DNA from: Torulaspora globosa
Lineage: Eukaryota > Ascomycota > Saccharomycetes > Saccharomycetales > Saccharomycetaceae
DNA: 64,000 nt
Direction of reading: 5' to 3'
NCBI RefSeq assembly: GCF_014133895.1
Contig: NC_050729.1
Coordinates: forward strand, 682,001 to 746,000
Under the pieces are notes generated by a model. It was not told where the DNA came from, made no database searches, and was given only the letters and a program-made list of their open reading frames with translations. Every line of letters begins with the position of its first letter. The stretch's first letter is position 1. The position numbers and the translations under genes were made by a program. Shown piece after piece: positions 1 through 8,076 of this stretch.

Positions 1-467
1 GGGCCGCGACCGGATTATTTCTCCGTTCGATCACGTGGTAATGGACAGGGTAGCGCCTCAGGGCAAAATTCGGCGAAACCTAAGAGCCCTGTAATTCGTT
101 TAGTGTTCTCACAGGTGATCGTTCCTTCGTTTAAGGGAAAGAATTCTGCCGCATAACAAAAGAACAGATTTCTTCCTCTTTGGGTAATTTTAGGTTATTT
201 TGACGTCTTTCAATGCTCGTATAGCTCATCTTGGAAAAGTACATGTTCCTTTAAACGAAGCTTAGGTTAGCAGAATTTCATTCAAGCCATGATGTTTGGT
301 TTGATTTGGTTTGGTGATTGAACTGTTTGTTTAAACGACTAGATAGCCATTTTGAGTCTGTGACGGGATTCAGGAAGTTACTTGGTCTTCAAGTATATAA
401 GGTTTGGAATTGGTCAACTTTTTAGTTTTTCCATTGGTGCTTTTCCTAATCTTTGTTCCTTTTCAAA
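1..467 (+). promoter_or_regulatory. HEM13 upstream region
   Basis: No gene is seen in this stretch; it must carry the HEM13 promoter and leader. A TCACGTG E-box lies at 31-37. In S. cerevisiae HEM13 is repressed by haem and oxygen through Rox1, but I find no clean Rox1 consensus here; TAGTGTTCTC near 101-110 is only a partial match. The 70 bases before the ATG are T-rich, as in yeast leaders. Confidence 0.4.
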
Positions 468-1484
468 ATGAGCCAACAAAACTCCGATCGAATCGAGATG
501 CCAGCTCCTCAAGATCCCCAGCATTTGCCCATCAGGCAACAGATGGAGGCCCTGATCCGTCGTAAGCAGGCAGAGATCACAAAGGGTTTGGAAAGTTTGG
601 ATACTGCCAAGTTCACAGCCGATTCGTGGACTCGTGGTAACGACGGGGGCGGTGGTACTTCTATGGTTATCCAGAACGGTGAAACCTTTGAAAAGGGTGG
701 TGTTAACGTTTCAGTCGTGTATGGTCAATTGTCGCCAGCGGCCGTTTCGGCCATGAAGCACGACCACAAGAACTTGAAGCTGGTGGAGGATCCATCCACG
801 GGCAGCCCTCAAGCAGAAGGAGTTAAGTTCTTTGCATGTGGTCTGAGTATGGTCATCCACCCACATAACCCACATGCTCCAACCACACATTTGAACTATC
901 GTTACTTCGAGACTTGGAACCCTGATGGAACCCCACAGGCGTGGTGGTTCGGTGGTGGTGCTGATTTGACCCCGTCATATTTGTATGAAGAGGACGCTGA
1001 GCTGTTCCACAAAAATCACAAGGACGCCCTGGACAAACACGATAAGAGCTTGTATCCACGCTTCAAGAAGTGGTGCGATGAATATTTCTACATAACTCAC
1101 CGTGGTGAGACCCGTGGCATTGGTGGGATCTTCTTCGACGACTACGACGAAAAGGATCCTCAGGAAATTTTGAAGATGGTCGAAGACTGTTTCGACGCCT
1201 TTTTACCTTCCTACCTGCCAATCGTCGCTAAACGCAAGGATACACCTTACACCCCCGAACAAAAGAAGTGGCAAGCCATCAGACGTGGCAGATACGTTGA
1301 ATTCAACCTGATCTACGATAGAGGTACTCAATTCGGTTTAAGAACACCGGGGTCACGTGTGGAATCGATCTTGATGAGTTTGCCTGAGCATGCTTCCTGG
1401 CTCTACAACCATCATCCAGAACCGGGTTCTGAAGAGGAAAAACTGATCAAAGTGACAACCAAACCTCGGGAATGGGTCCACTGA
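468..1484 (+). CDS. HEM13: Coproporphyrinogen III oxidase, oxygen-dependent
   Basis: This enzyme oxidatively decarboxylates coproporphyrinogen III to protoporphyrinogen IX, using O2, in the cytosolic part of haem synthesis. The 338-residue protein is collinear with the fungal family (S. cerevisiae 328 aa). Seen directly are the conserved core [15 protein letters not shown] (about residues 161-175) and the His-rich stretch [17 protein letters not shown]. The C-terminal third has [20 protein letters not shown] and a SLP motif. The ATG at 468 is chosen because the residues before it start from a TTG codon and are not part of the family. HEM12, the enzyme one step earlier, lies 11 kb downstream. 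The gene begins the YDR044W-like block. The call is essentially certain. Confidence 0.97.
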   Translation: MSQQNSDRIEMPAPQDPQHLPIRQQMEALIRRKQAEITKGLESLDTAKFTADSWTRGNDGGGGTSMVIQNGETFEKGGVNVSVVYGQLSPAAVSAMKHDHKNLKLVEDPSTGSPQAEGVKFFACGLSMVIHPHNPHAPTTHLNYRYFETWNPDGTPQAWWFGGGADLTPSYLYEEDAELFHKNHKDALDKHDKSLYPRFKKWCDEYFYITHRGETRGIGGIFFDDYDEKDPQEILKMVEDCFDAFLPSYLPIVAKRKDTPYTPEQKKWQAIRRGRYVEFNLIYDRGTQFGLRTPGSRVESILMSLPEHASWLYNHHPEPGSEEEKLIKVTTKPREWVH

Positions 1485-1620
1485 TCAACATATCTTATTG
1501 ATGCTTTAACCTTTGATGCCATTGATGTCTGTTAGTTATAAACTTTATAAACTTTTTATAAATATCATGCTTTGATAGTGTGACAAATTTTCCCTCTTTC
1601 TGCTTGTTCTCGTCGAAATA

Positions 1621-1953
1621 TCAGTTCTCCTTCCATCTATTGCCACAGTTAACACACTTGTAAAAGGTCGTCATCGGCTCATCTGCCGACCTAATCTGCA
1701 ACTGGAAAAAGTACGCGCTCTCACCATGACAATTATCGTAGTTGGGACATTGAACTTTGGTTTGATCCACATTATCCCAGCCTCCGCCAAGCACATCGTC
1801 CACTTCTTTCCTGGGAAGTTTCTTACGGTCGTAAATTTCTATTCCTTCGATCGGAAACTCGTAAGGGCACGATCGACAGGAGAGGGAATAAACTCCACTG
1901 TCAGCACTGGCTATCAGAAGCATATTATTGCACAACGGACAGAATGACAACAT
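1621..1953 (-). CDS. RPC11: RNA polymerase III subunit C11
   Basis: This small Pol III subunit carries the intrinsic RNA cleavage activity and helps termination and reinitiation. The protein is 110 aa, the same length as in S. cerevisiae. Two zinc ribbons are visible: an N-terminal one starting MLSFCPLCNN with a later CRSCP, and a C-terminal TFIIS-like one with CPNYDNC and CVNCGNRW. Between the C-terminal cysteine pairs is the diagnostic RSADEPMTTFYKC, whose acidic DE pair inserts into the polymerase active site. The ATG at 1953 is chosen over the longer open frame because the family begins at MLSFCP. It is convergent with HEM13, as in S. cerevisiae (YDR044W/YDR045C). Confidence 0.96.
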   Translation of the reverse strand: MLSFCPLCNNMLLIASADSGVYSLSCRSCPYEFPIEGIEIYDRKKLPRKEVDDVLGGGWDNVDQTKVQCPNYDNCHGESAYFFQLQIRSADEPMTTFYKCVNCGNRWKEN

Positions 1954-2101
1954 TTCAGCCCAATGCCTTCTCTGTCCAGACACCTTGGGACGAGATGAGC
2001 AGACCAGCTCATTTGATTTGCATCTTATGCTCTTTAAAAAGGTCACGTGAACTTGGTCTAAAACATGAAGCTTACTCACAGAGGCATCGCATTACTGACC
2101 A

Positions 2102-2584
2102 CTAAGGATCCGCATTCTTCTCGATCCAATCCTTCAACCCGTACCAGTCCACCTCATCAATTGTCAGGTCTTTGGGCACATAGTAATCTACCGGAAAGCC
2201 TTTCCTCACTGCCACGAGGATCGGGATGTTATTGACTCCGAACCTTAGGACAGCCTCCTTGGTCTCTGGCCAATCCGTCTCGACATCGACAACATTCACT
2301 TTCTTCTCCGTCTCCAGCATCACTATTCTATTCAGTGCGCCCGTGAGCCTGTCGCAGGCTGTGTTGTTCCGCATAGTGAAATTCATTATCAAAGGCGTCT
2401 TGCTGCTTGCTATCAGAGTATTGGTCAATTCATTCTCGTTTCGTATCGACAGGAATATTTGGTTCGGCTGTCTGATGGCTGAGCCTTTGCCGGATCCGCC
2501 GTTCGCCAACCAATTCCAGTACAGTCTCTTGCTGCTGGGCACAGGCCTGGCACCGTGCCAGCCCTGTCTTGCTATCCTCAACAT
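2102..2584 (-). CDS. Thioredoxin-fold protein without CxxC, probably mitochondrial
   Basis: I do not recognise an orthologue by name. The 160-residue product starts with a basic, hydroxylated, acid-poor segment (MLRIARQGWHGARP...) that looks like a mitochondrial presequence. From about residue 45 it resembles a thioredoxin fold: a strand TPLIMNFTM where thioredoxins have the VDFWA strand, then VNVVDVETDWPETKEAVLRFGVNNIPILVAVRKG. That last part carries the helix and the cis-proline (NIPI) expected in the fold. The catalytic CGPC is not present; NNTAC occupies the place, with a single Cys, so ordinary dithiol redox activity is unlikely. It lies between RPC11 and DET1, where S. cerevisiae has no such gene. 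Function unknown. Confidence 0.7.
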   Translation of the reverse strand: MLRIARQGWHGARPVPSSKRLYWNWLANGGSGKGSAIRQPNQIFLSIRNENELTNTLIASSKTPLIMNFTMRNNTACDRLTGALNRIVMLETEKKVNVVDVETDWPETKEAVLRFGVNNIPILVAVRKGFPVDYYVPKDLTIDEVDWYGLKDWIEKNADP

Positions 2585-2786
2585 GGTCGGTGATTGGCTT
2601 TAACCTGTCGTCAACGTCCTATTAGTCCCTTCTCTCGTTATAATCATGGTCGAGCCCTGTGGACCGAGGAAGGGACTCGTACGAAATGTCGCTAAGGATG
2701 TACTCAACTACCCGTAGTAAAGGTGTGTTGTTGAAGGTTCTTTGACCCTGTAAGTTAATCAGTGGCTCAAACATCCTTCCGGCGTC

Positions 2787-3734
2787 ATGAGCACACCAGC
2801 TTTCGGAGCGGCCACTTGCCACAGGCCACGTCTGATCATCTTGATCAGACACGGCGAAAGCGAGTCGAACAGAGATAAAACGATCAACCAACACACCCCC
2901 AACCATTTGATACCGCTGACCGAGAACGGCTGGAAACAGTCAAGACAAGTTGGTATCGATTTGCTTCGAGTCCTGAACCTCGATAACTACGACATCGTCG
3001 ACGATCTGGAGAAGAGGTACGCAACGCCAAATGAACCGACAAAGAAACTGCCATTGAAGGGCTACTCACCACAAAACAAGAAGAGGGACTCCACTATTGT
3101 CTTCTACACTTCGCCATACAAGAGAACTCGGCAGACTCTCAAGGGAATATTGGACGTCTTCGACGACTACAACGAGCTGAACTCCGGGGTCGAGGTCCGC
3201 GAAGAAGAGCGATACCAACCGTGCGGCAGAAGCAAGTTTGCCCAGTGGTACCCTCCGACTTTCCCCAGCGGCTACTACGAAAACAAGAACACGCAGGATC
3301 CAGACGGCCTATTCGCCGACAAGCAATTCCTCCTTTACCGCGTTAAAGATGATCCCCGCATCAGAGAACAGGATTTCGGCAATTTCCAGCAGGTCACCAG
3401 CATGCAAGATGTGATGAAGAAGAGATCTACCTACGGCCATTTCTTTTACCGCTTTCAAGAAGGTGAGAGCGCCGCAGACGTGTACGACAGGGTCGCCAGT
3501 TTCCAGGAGACGCTGTTCAGATACTTCGAGCGCACAAACAAGAAACCCAGAGACGTGGTCGTTCTGGTCACTCATGGCATCTACTGCAGAGTGTTTCTCA
3601 TGAAATGGTTCCGCTGGACATACGAAGAATTTGAATCGTTCACGAACGTACCGAACGGAAGCATGATCGTTATGGAGTTCGACGAAACGATCGATGCATA
3701 CGTGCTAAGGACGGAGCTACCAAAATGGTGTTGA
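2787..3734 (+). CDS. DET1: Det1-type histidine phosphatase
   Basis: This is a histidine phosphatase of the phosphoglycerate mutase superfamily, orthologous to S. cerevisiae YDR051C. Det1 has been linked to non-vesicular sterol transport between ER and plasma membrane. The 315-residue protein has the superfamily signature LIRHGESESN, with the phospho-accepting His at residue 22. It also has the second-half catalytic region VVVLVTHGIYCRVFLMKWF. The downstream neighbour is TPI1, as in S. cerevisiae (YDR050C/YDR051C). The ATG at 2787 lies 21 codons before the catalytic His, as expected. The molecular substrate cannot be read from sequence. Confidence 0.88.
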   Translation: MSTPAFGAATCHRPRLIILIRHGESESNRDKTINQHTPNHLIPLTENGWKQSRQVGIDLLRVLNLDNYDIVDDLEKRYATPNEPTKKLPLKGYSPQNKKRDSTIVFYTSPYKRTRQTLKGILDVFDDYNELNSGVEVREEERYQPCGRSKFAQWYPPTFPSGYYENKNTQDPDGLFADKQFLLYRVKDDPRIREQDFGNFQQVTSMQDVMKKRSTYGHFFYRFQEGESAADVYDRVASFQETLFRYFERTNKKPRDVVVLVTHGIYCRVFLMKWFRWTYEEFESFTNVPNGSMIVMEFDETIDAYVLRTELPKWC

Positions 3735-4173
3735 ATTTCAAAGTCCGTTCTACGTGATCGAGTCTTTTCGGCAATTTTCGGGAATTTTCGGTTCACGAAG
3801 CGGCTTCCTCTAATTTCCCTGGGCTTCCTGTAAATCAAATGAGCTGTCGTCGTCACCCAACAGCGGAACGCGGTCGAACGACAGTAGTTTGTCGACTAAA
3901 AAGGTCGTGAGGCCTTGTGCCAGAAAATACGCACTAACAAGTGCAATTGGTGGTGGGCAGGGCCGGACGGAGGGCAATGGTGTTCTTTCATTATGGTGAA
4001 ATATGCATGTGTGTCTGGCGACCTCGCGGTTTTTGCTAGATGGCGAAGGGAATACTATCATATATAAGCATATGTGGTGAGTTCGAATGTTTGGTTTGTT
4101 ATGGGATCTATCTTTGATCTTATACCGGAGATACATTATCGTCGCAGATAACTCAGATTAAAACACATTAAAA
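3735..4173 (+). promoter_or_regulatory. TPI1 promoter with paired Gcr1-like CTTCC boxes
   Basis: The stretch between DET1 and TPI1 holds two identical GGCTTCCT elements, with CTTCC cores at 3804-3808 and 3824-3828. They lie about 370 and 350 bases before the TPI1 ATG and fit the Gcr1 core. The distance resembles that of the glycolytic UAS of S. cerevisiae TPI1. A CACCCA at 3854-3859 is at best a half-match to Rap1. A TATATAAG box lies at 4061-4068, 106 bases before the ATG. Binding is inferred from motif only. Confidence 0.55.
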
Positions 4174-4920
4174 ATGGCTAGAACTTTCTTCGTTGGTGGT
4201 AACTTCAAATTGAACGGCTCCAAGGCTTCCATCAAGGAAATTGTTGAGAGATTGAACAACGCTGATCTAGCAGAAAACGTTGAGGTTGTTCTATGTCCTC
4301 CAGCCCCATACTTGGACTACACTGTTTCTTTGCTAAACAGACCTCAGTTGGCTGTGGGTGCCCAAAACACGTACCTAAAGGCTTCTGGTGCCTACACTGG
4401 TGAGAACTCTGTTGAACAGATCCAGGAGTTGGGTGCCAAGTGGGTGATTCTAGGTCACTCTGAGAGAAGAACTCTGTTCCACGAGGATGACAAGTTCGTC
4501 GCTGACAAGACTAAGTTCGCTTTGGACCAAGGTGCTGGTGTCATCTTGTGTATCGGTGAAACTTTGGAAGAGAAGAAGGCCGGTACGACTCTAGAGGTGG
4601 TCGAAAGACAATTGACCGCTGTTATTGCTGAAGTCAAGGACTGGAGCAAGGTTGTCATTGCCTACGAGCCAGTCTGGGCTATTGGTACTGGTTTGGCCGC
4701 TACTGCTGAGGATGCTCAAGACATCCACAAGTCCATCAGAAAGTTCTTGGCTGCCAAGTTGGGCGACAAGGTTGCTGAAGAGACCAGAATCCTATACGGT
4801 GGTTCTGCCAACGGTAGCAACGTCGCTTCTTTCAAGGACAAGGCTGACGTTGACGGTTTCTTGGTCGGTGGTGCTTCCTTGAAGCCAGAATTCGTCGACA
4901 TCGTCAACTCCAGAAAGTAA
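4174..4920 (+). CDS. TPI1: Triosephosphate isomerase
   Basis: This enzyme interconverts dihydroxyacetone phosphate and glyceraldehyde-3-phosphate in glycolysis and acts as a cytosolic dimer. It is 248 aa, the standard yeast length. The catalytic residues are all in place: Asn10 and Lys12 in GGNFKLNGS, His95 in GHSERR, Glu165 in [11 protein letters not shown]. The phosphate-binding GGSANGSN and GGASLKP loops follow. Codon use is strongly biased (TTG and CTA for Leu, AGA for Arg, GGT for Gly, AAG for Lys), the pattern of a very highly expressed yeast gene. The call is certain. Confidence 0.99.
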   Translation: MARTFFVGGNFKLNGSKASIKEIVERLNNADLAENVEVVLCPPAPYLDYTVSLLNRPQLAVGAQNTYLKASGAYTGENSVEQIQELGAKWVILGHSERRTLFHEDDKFVADKTKFALDQGAGVILCIGETLEEKKAGTTLEVVERQLTAVIAEVKDWSKVVIAYEPVWAIGTGLAATAEDAQDIHKSIRKFLAAKLGDKVAEETRILYGGSANGSNVASFKDKADVDGFLVGGASLKPEFVDIVNSRK

Positions 4921-4983
4921 GCAGGTCCAACATGTGTAAAGTATGTCTACATGGATAGATGTTTTATGTCAGTATAACGAAAA

Positions 4984-5682
4984 CTAAACGAGTAAGCCGT
5001 AGTATCTGGCCCTCGGATGGGTCAAACAGAGCTCTTCCCACTGGACTATGAACAGGTCTGCTATCCAGTACAGTATCCTCCCGGTCAAACTCAGCGACGT
5101 AATCCTCGCCAGCGACTCAACGTATACTATGTTAGAACAAGGCTGAAAGAGATCCAACCATTCGATCACTTTGAACCAAGCGGCTATAACGCAGCACGTC
5201 CCGGGGCCGTTCAGTAAAACAAGGCGGGGCTTTCCTCTCATCGCTCTCGATACTTTGAATATGATCGCCAGTGACTTGATTATAGTCTGCAGCACGCTAG
5301 CAAGACTTGTGAGCAGACCAGCGTTGACCTCCCTGGCCTTCTTGAACTGGTAGTACTCGAAACGGCACGCCCTGTTCTCAATCGTTACCTGCCGAATAAA
5401 CTGGCTACGTGATTTGTCGTCAGAGTAGCCAACATAGACGGTGTTACCTTTTGCCAGTAGCATTTCCTTATAGTTATCTACAAGCCGTAGCATCTCTCCG
5501 GTATGCCCTCCAGAACCTAGGAACAAGAAAACATGAAGCGGGCCCTTACGCTCAATTGGCTCGCTTTCGAGCACATCACTCCCGTTGGTATAGCTCCTGA
5601 AGAACGGCAGGATTGATATCAAGCGTACTGTGTAAGCCACGTACACCAGCAGCAATGCCACACACAAGTATTCCATATTCAT
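4984..5682 (-). CDS. ALG14: UDP-GlcNAc transferase membrane subunit Alg14
   Basis: Alg14 anchors the catalytic subunit Alg13 to the cytosolic face of the ER. Together they add the second GlcNAc to dolichol-PP-GlcNAc in N-glycan precursor synthesis. The 232-residue protein has an N-terminal membrane segment (about residues 4-22, LCVALLLVYVAYTVRL). It then has the family motif FLFLGSGGHTGEMLRL and the later LVLLNGPGTCCVIA and NIVYVESLARI blocks. Length matches S. cerevisiae YBR070C. The ATG at 5682 is used; a second in-frame ATG lies two codons downstream. It is divergent from the YBR071W orthologue, the same arrangement as in S. cerevisiae. Confidence 0.95.
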   Translation of the reverse strand: MNMEYLCVALLLVYVAYTVRLISILPFFRSYTNGSDVLESEPIERKGPLHVFLFLGSGGHTGEMLRLVDNYKEMLLAKGNTVYVGYSDDKSRSQFIRQVTIENRACRFEYYQFKKAREVNAGLLTSLASVLQTIIKSLAIIFKVSRAMRGKPRLVLLNGPGTCCVIAAWFKVIEWLDLFQPCSNIVYVESLARITSLSLTGRILYWIADLFIVQWEELCLTHPRARYYGLLV

Positions 5683-6032
5683 AGTCGATGGTTCTGGATT
5701 TCCTTATACACGCCGCTTCCGGCACGAGTCCCTAATCGCTCAGCTGGTCGATGAATCCGTTTGACCTGATACTCAGCTTACCGTTGTAGTCTTAGCTTCT
5801 ATCCATATCGCTTCCTCTTCAGGAAAGATCACGAAATCGCCCGCGATGCGAAAAGACGGGCTTGTAGAAACACGCTAGTTCACGAAAAGCTGCTCAACGG
5901 CTCCCCAATGGCTGTCACTGTCCCCAAGCTCACCTCTGCTGTATATAACTGGAGCACTAACTACATGCTGCTGCCATAACGAAGCGGGCTGAAAGGGTAT
6001 TGGGCCGAAACTTTAACTCCTAAGGTTGTAAG
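5683..6032 (+). promoter_or_regulatory. ALG14/YBR071W divergent promoter with two SCB-type elements
   Basis: This 350-base divergent intergenic region contains two exact CACGAAA motifs, at 5830-5836 and 5881-5887. That is the Swi4-Swi6 cell-cycle box consensus. A TATATAA lies at 5942-5948, 91 bases before the YBR071W-type ATG. The layout (boxes, then TATA, then ATG) points to the rightward gene. Cell-cycle regulation is inferred from the motif only. No RNA gene is seen. Confidence 0.5.
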
Positions 6033-6584
6033 ATGTTGAAACGAACCAAGACCGCTAGCAACAAGAGACACTCCGTCTTCGTCGATGTGAGACACTCGAA
6101 ATCAACGCAGTCGCCATCGGATACCGATAGCAGCAAGTTCGACATTTATCAGACAAAGAACAGGTCACTCGAGGCATTAGCTGAGATTGACACGACAAAC
6201 TGTGCAAAGAAGGCCCATAGTCGAAGCAAATTGAAACGAAGCAGCGTTTTGCTCGATAACACCATGGTGAGAGACTACAATTTAGCCATCAGACATTTTG
6301 AAAAGCTTGACACTCGCCCCATACAATCCAGCAGTTCTGACAGTAGCATTTCGTCAAGCTCCAGCACGACATCATCGCTCTTCTCCACAGACAGTACCAC
6401 ATCGATCCGTGACCTGCTGTACGAAGGCCTCGACGATACGTGTGACGAGGACTGTGAGATCGTTGACAAGACTCACCTGCGGACCAAGATGCTGGGGGAT
6501 GACAAAGGCCGTCTGCGAGTCGACGACGACGGAAGCACGGGATATGGGAGACCGCATAGGAGAACCAGTTTGCACTTTGAATAA
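6033..6584 (+). CDS. YBR071W-like serine-rich protein of unknown function
   Basis: The position between ALG14 and HSP26, the strand, the size (183 aa; about 210 in S. cerevisiae) and the basic N-terminus identify this as the YBR071W orthologue. That protein has no settled function. The product is largely disordered: a basic start (MLKRTKTASNKRH), a Ser-rich run at about residues 97-120, an acidic patch ending EDCEIVDKTH, and a basic C-terminal part. There are no enzyme motifs, membrane segments or cysteine clusters. Two SCB-type motifs upstream suggest periodic expression. Orthology rests mainly on synteny. Confidence 0.75.
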   Translation: MLKRTKTASNKRHSVFVDVRHSKSTQSPSDTDSSKFDIYQTKNRSLEALAEIDTTNCAKKAHSRSKLKRSSVLLDNTMVRDYNLAIRHFEKLDTRPIQSSSSDSSISSSSSTTSSLFSTDSTTSIRDLLYEGLDDTCDEDCEIVDKTHLRTKMLGDDKGRLRVDDDGSTGYGRPHRRTSLHFE

Positions 6585-7084
6585 AGATCTAGGTCTGGAT
6601 ACGTAGCACAAGTTCATAGTTGAGGAAATTTACGCAATGCGATATTGGTTCATCGCTCATGGCGTGATTTTTGAATTTACAGGGAATGTGCCAGAACCGT
6701 CGGTGTTGCTAACACTCAGTCGCGGTGGTGACTATGGTGATTAGAACGTTAATGGACGTGGGGGGAGCCCCTTTATTGGCGTTATTCACTGTTAAGCACA
6801 TTTCTTGTGATGACAGGAAGATTCTAGCATTCGCGCGACACAAGGGATACTCCGAAAGTGTCAGTAAATACAAACGAATAATAGTAACAAATAGTAATGA
6901 AAAAGGGTATTGGAACCTACTAGAAAATTCGTCTTAATTAGCAAGGAGCATGGGATTGTATTTGCTAAATGTCGCAGATGCTACTGCAAACCTATAAAAA
7001 CGAGAGCCTTGATCTAACCAGACCAACTTTCTGTCAAGACTGCACACCAGTAAAAACAAAATAGAATCACCGGTAATAGATAAC
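6585..7084 (+). promoter_or_regulatory. HSP26 promoter with HSE-like and STRE elements
   Basis: Intergenic, 500 bases, no convincing gene. A stress element AGCCCCT (STRE core at 6768-6772) is present. Heat-shock-element-like arrays occur at 6817-6832 (GAAGATTC plus a further TTC) and at 6913-6930 (GAA, a 5-base gap, GAAAATTC). In the second, units sit at 5-base spacing with one missing, a gapped Hsf1 site. TATAAAAA lies at 6993-7000, 85 bases before the HSP26 ATG. This fits control of HSP26 by Hsf1 and Msn2/4, known in S. cerevisiae. Confidence 0.6.
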
Positions 7085-7714
7085 ATGTCATTCAGTACAC
7101 CATTTTCCAGCTTTTTCGACGCTATTAACAACGAAGTTGACGCTTTTAACAGGCTGCTAGACAGCTCAGGTTACAGATCGTACCAACCCAGACGTCAGCA
7201 ATTGGAGGCAGGCGAGCAGGACAAATCTGCTGGCAAACAGGTTACTAGAAAGGGCGACTCTTCCAGAGATGTCTACAGCCCAAGACATCTGAACGACTGG
7301 TTTGACAACGACTGGTCTTTGTTGCCCAGAACTTTTGCAGCCTCGAGCATAACCCCTCCAGTCGACATTTTGGATCATGACAAAAACTACGAGATCAAGG
7401 TCAGTGTTCCTGGCGTGAAGGATAAGAAAGATATCAACCTGGAATACCACAAGGAGAGAGATCAAATTGTGGTTAGCGGTGAAATTTCCTCCTCTGTGAC
7501 CTCTGAGAACCAGGAAAAGGTTAAGGTGCAAGAGCGTGCTTTTGGTAAGTTCAAGAGAGTCATCAGCTTGCCTGAATACCCACGCATTGACGCCGACAAC
7601 ATCAAGGCCGACTATGCAAGCGGTATCTTGACTTTGACTGTTCCTAAGCTGGAGCCATCGAAGGACGAGAAGGGAGCGGTTCGCAAAATCGACATTGGTT
7701 CCTGGAGCTCTTAG
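7085..7714 (+). CDS. HSP26: Small heat-shock protein Hsp26
   Basis: This is an ATP-independent chaperone that forms large oligomers and binds unfolding proteins during heat and other stress. The 209-residue protein (S. cerevisiae 214) has a Phe-rich N-terminal arm (MSFSTPFSSFFDAINN). An alpha-crystallin domain follows from about residue 90 (ITPPVDILDHDKNYEIKV), with KRVISLPEY and the hallmark YASGILTLTVPK near the C-terminus. The order ALG14, YBR071W, HSP26, RDH54, PFF1 matches YBR070-074, with VMS1 and HEM12 interleaved. The promoter carries HSE-like sites and a STRE. Confidence 0.96.
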   Translation: MSFSTPFSSFFDAINNEVDAFNRLLDSSGYRSYQPRRQQLEAGEQDKSAGKQVTRKGDSSRDVYSPRHLNDWFDNDWSLLPRTFAASSITPPVDILDHDKNYEIKVSVPGVKDKKDINLEYHKERDQIVVSGEISSSVTSENQEKVKVQERAFGKFKRVISLPEYPRIDADNIKADYASGILTLTVPKLEPSKDEKGAVRKIDIGSWSS

Positions 7715-8076
7715 ATGAACTACTGAGGTTCAAGAATATTAACGTTTTTATGACTTTTAAGTAGAGATTTGTCAGGATTTATGTTTGGTATCGCTCTCAT
7801 AACTTTAGCTAAAATTGAAAGAACGTTGTTTTTTAAAGAATGTCAGATCTGGCAGTTTTGAACTTTCTTCATGGGCTTCTCAGCGGCTTCTTCAGTCACA
7901 GCTTGAGCCACTATTTAGGCCATCTCTTATTCGATATCTACCTGTCAAATTATCTATCTTTCGCTTCCTATCGCACTGACGTGTGGATCTAGATAGATCA
8001 GTTCGCGTTATGTAAACATAGGCAGACTAACTCGATGATTACCGTCTGGATTACTTCAGAAGCTGGATTGAGTCAG
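7715..8076. other. HSP26-RDH54 intergenic region
   Basis: The stretch holds the HSP26 3' end and the RDH54 promoter. I see no RNA gene, repeat or recognisable site. An in-frame ATG at 8035 would extend RDH54 by 14 codons; those codons do not resemble the family. Confidence 0.5.

Noticed and set aside
6725..6937. 70-codon frame upstream of HSP26
   Set aside because: Overlaps the HSE-like and STRE elements, has no recognisable sequence features, and lies in a promoter.
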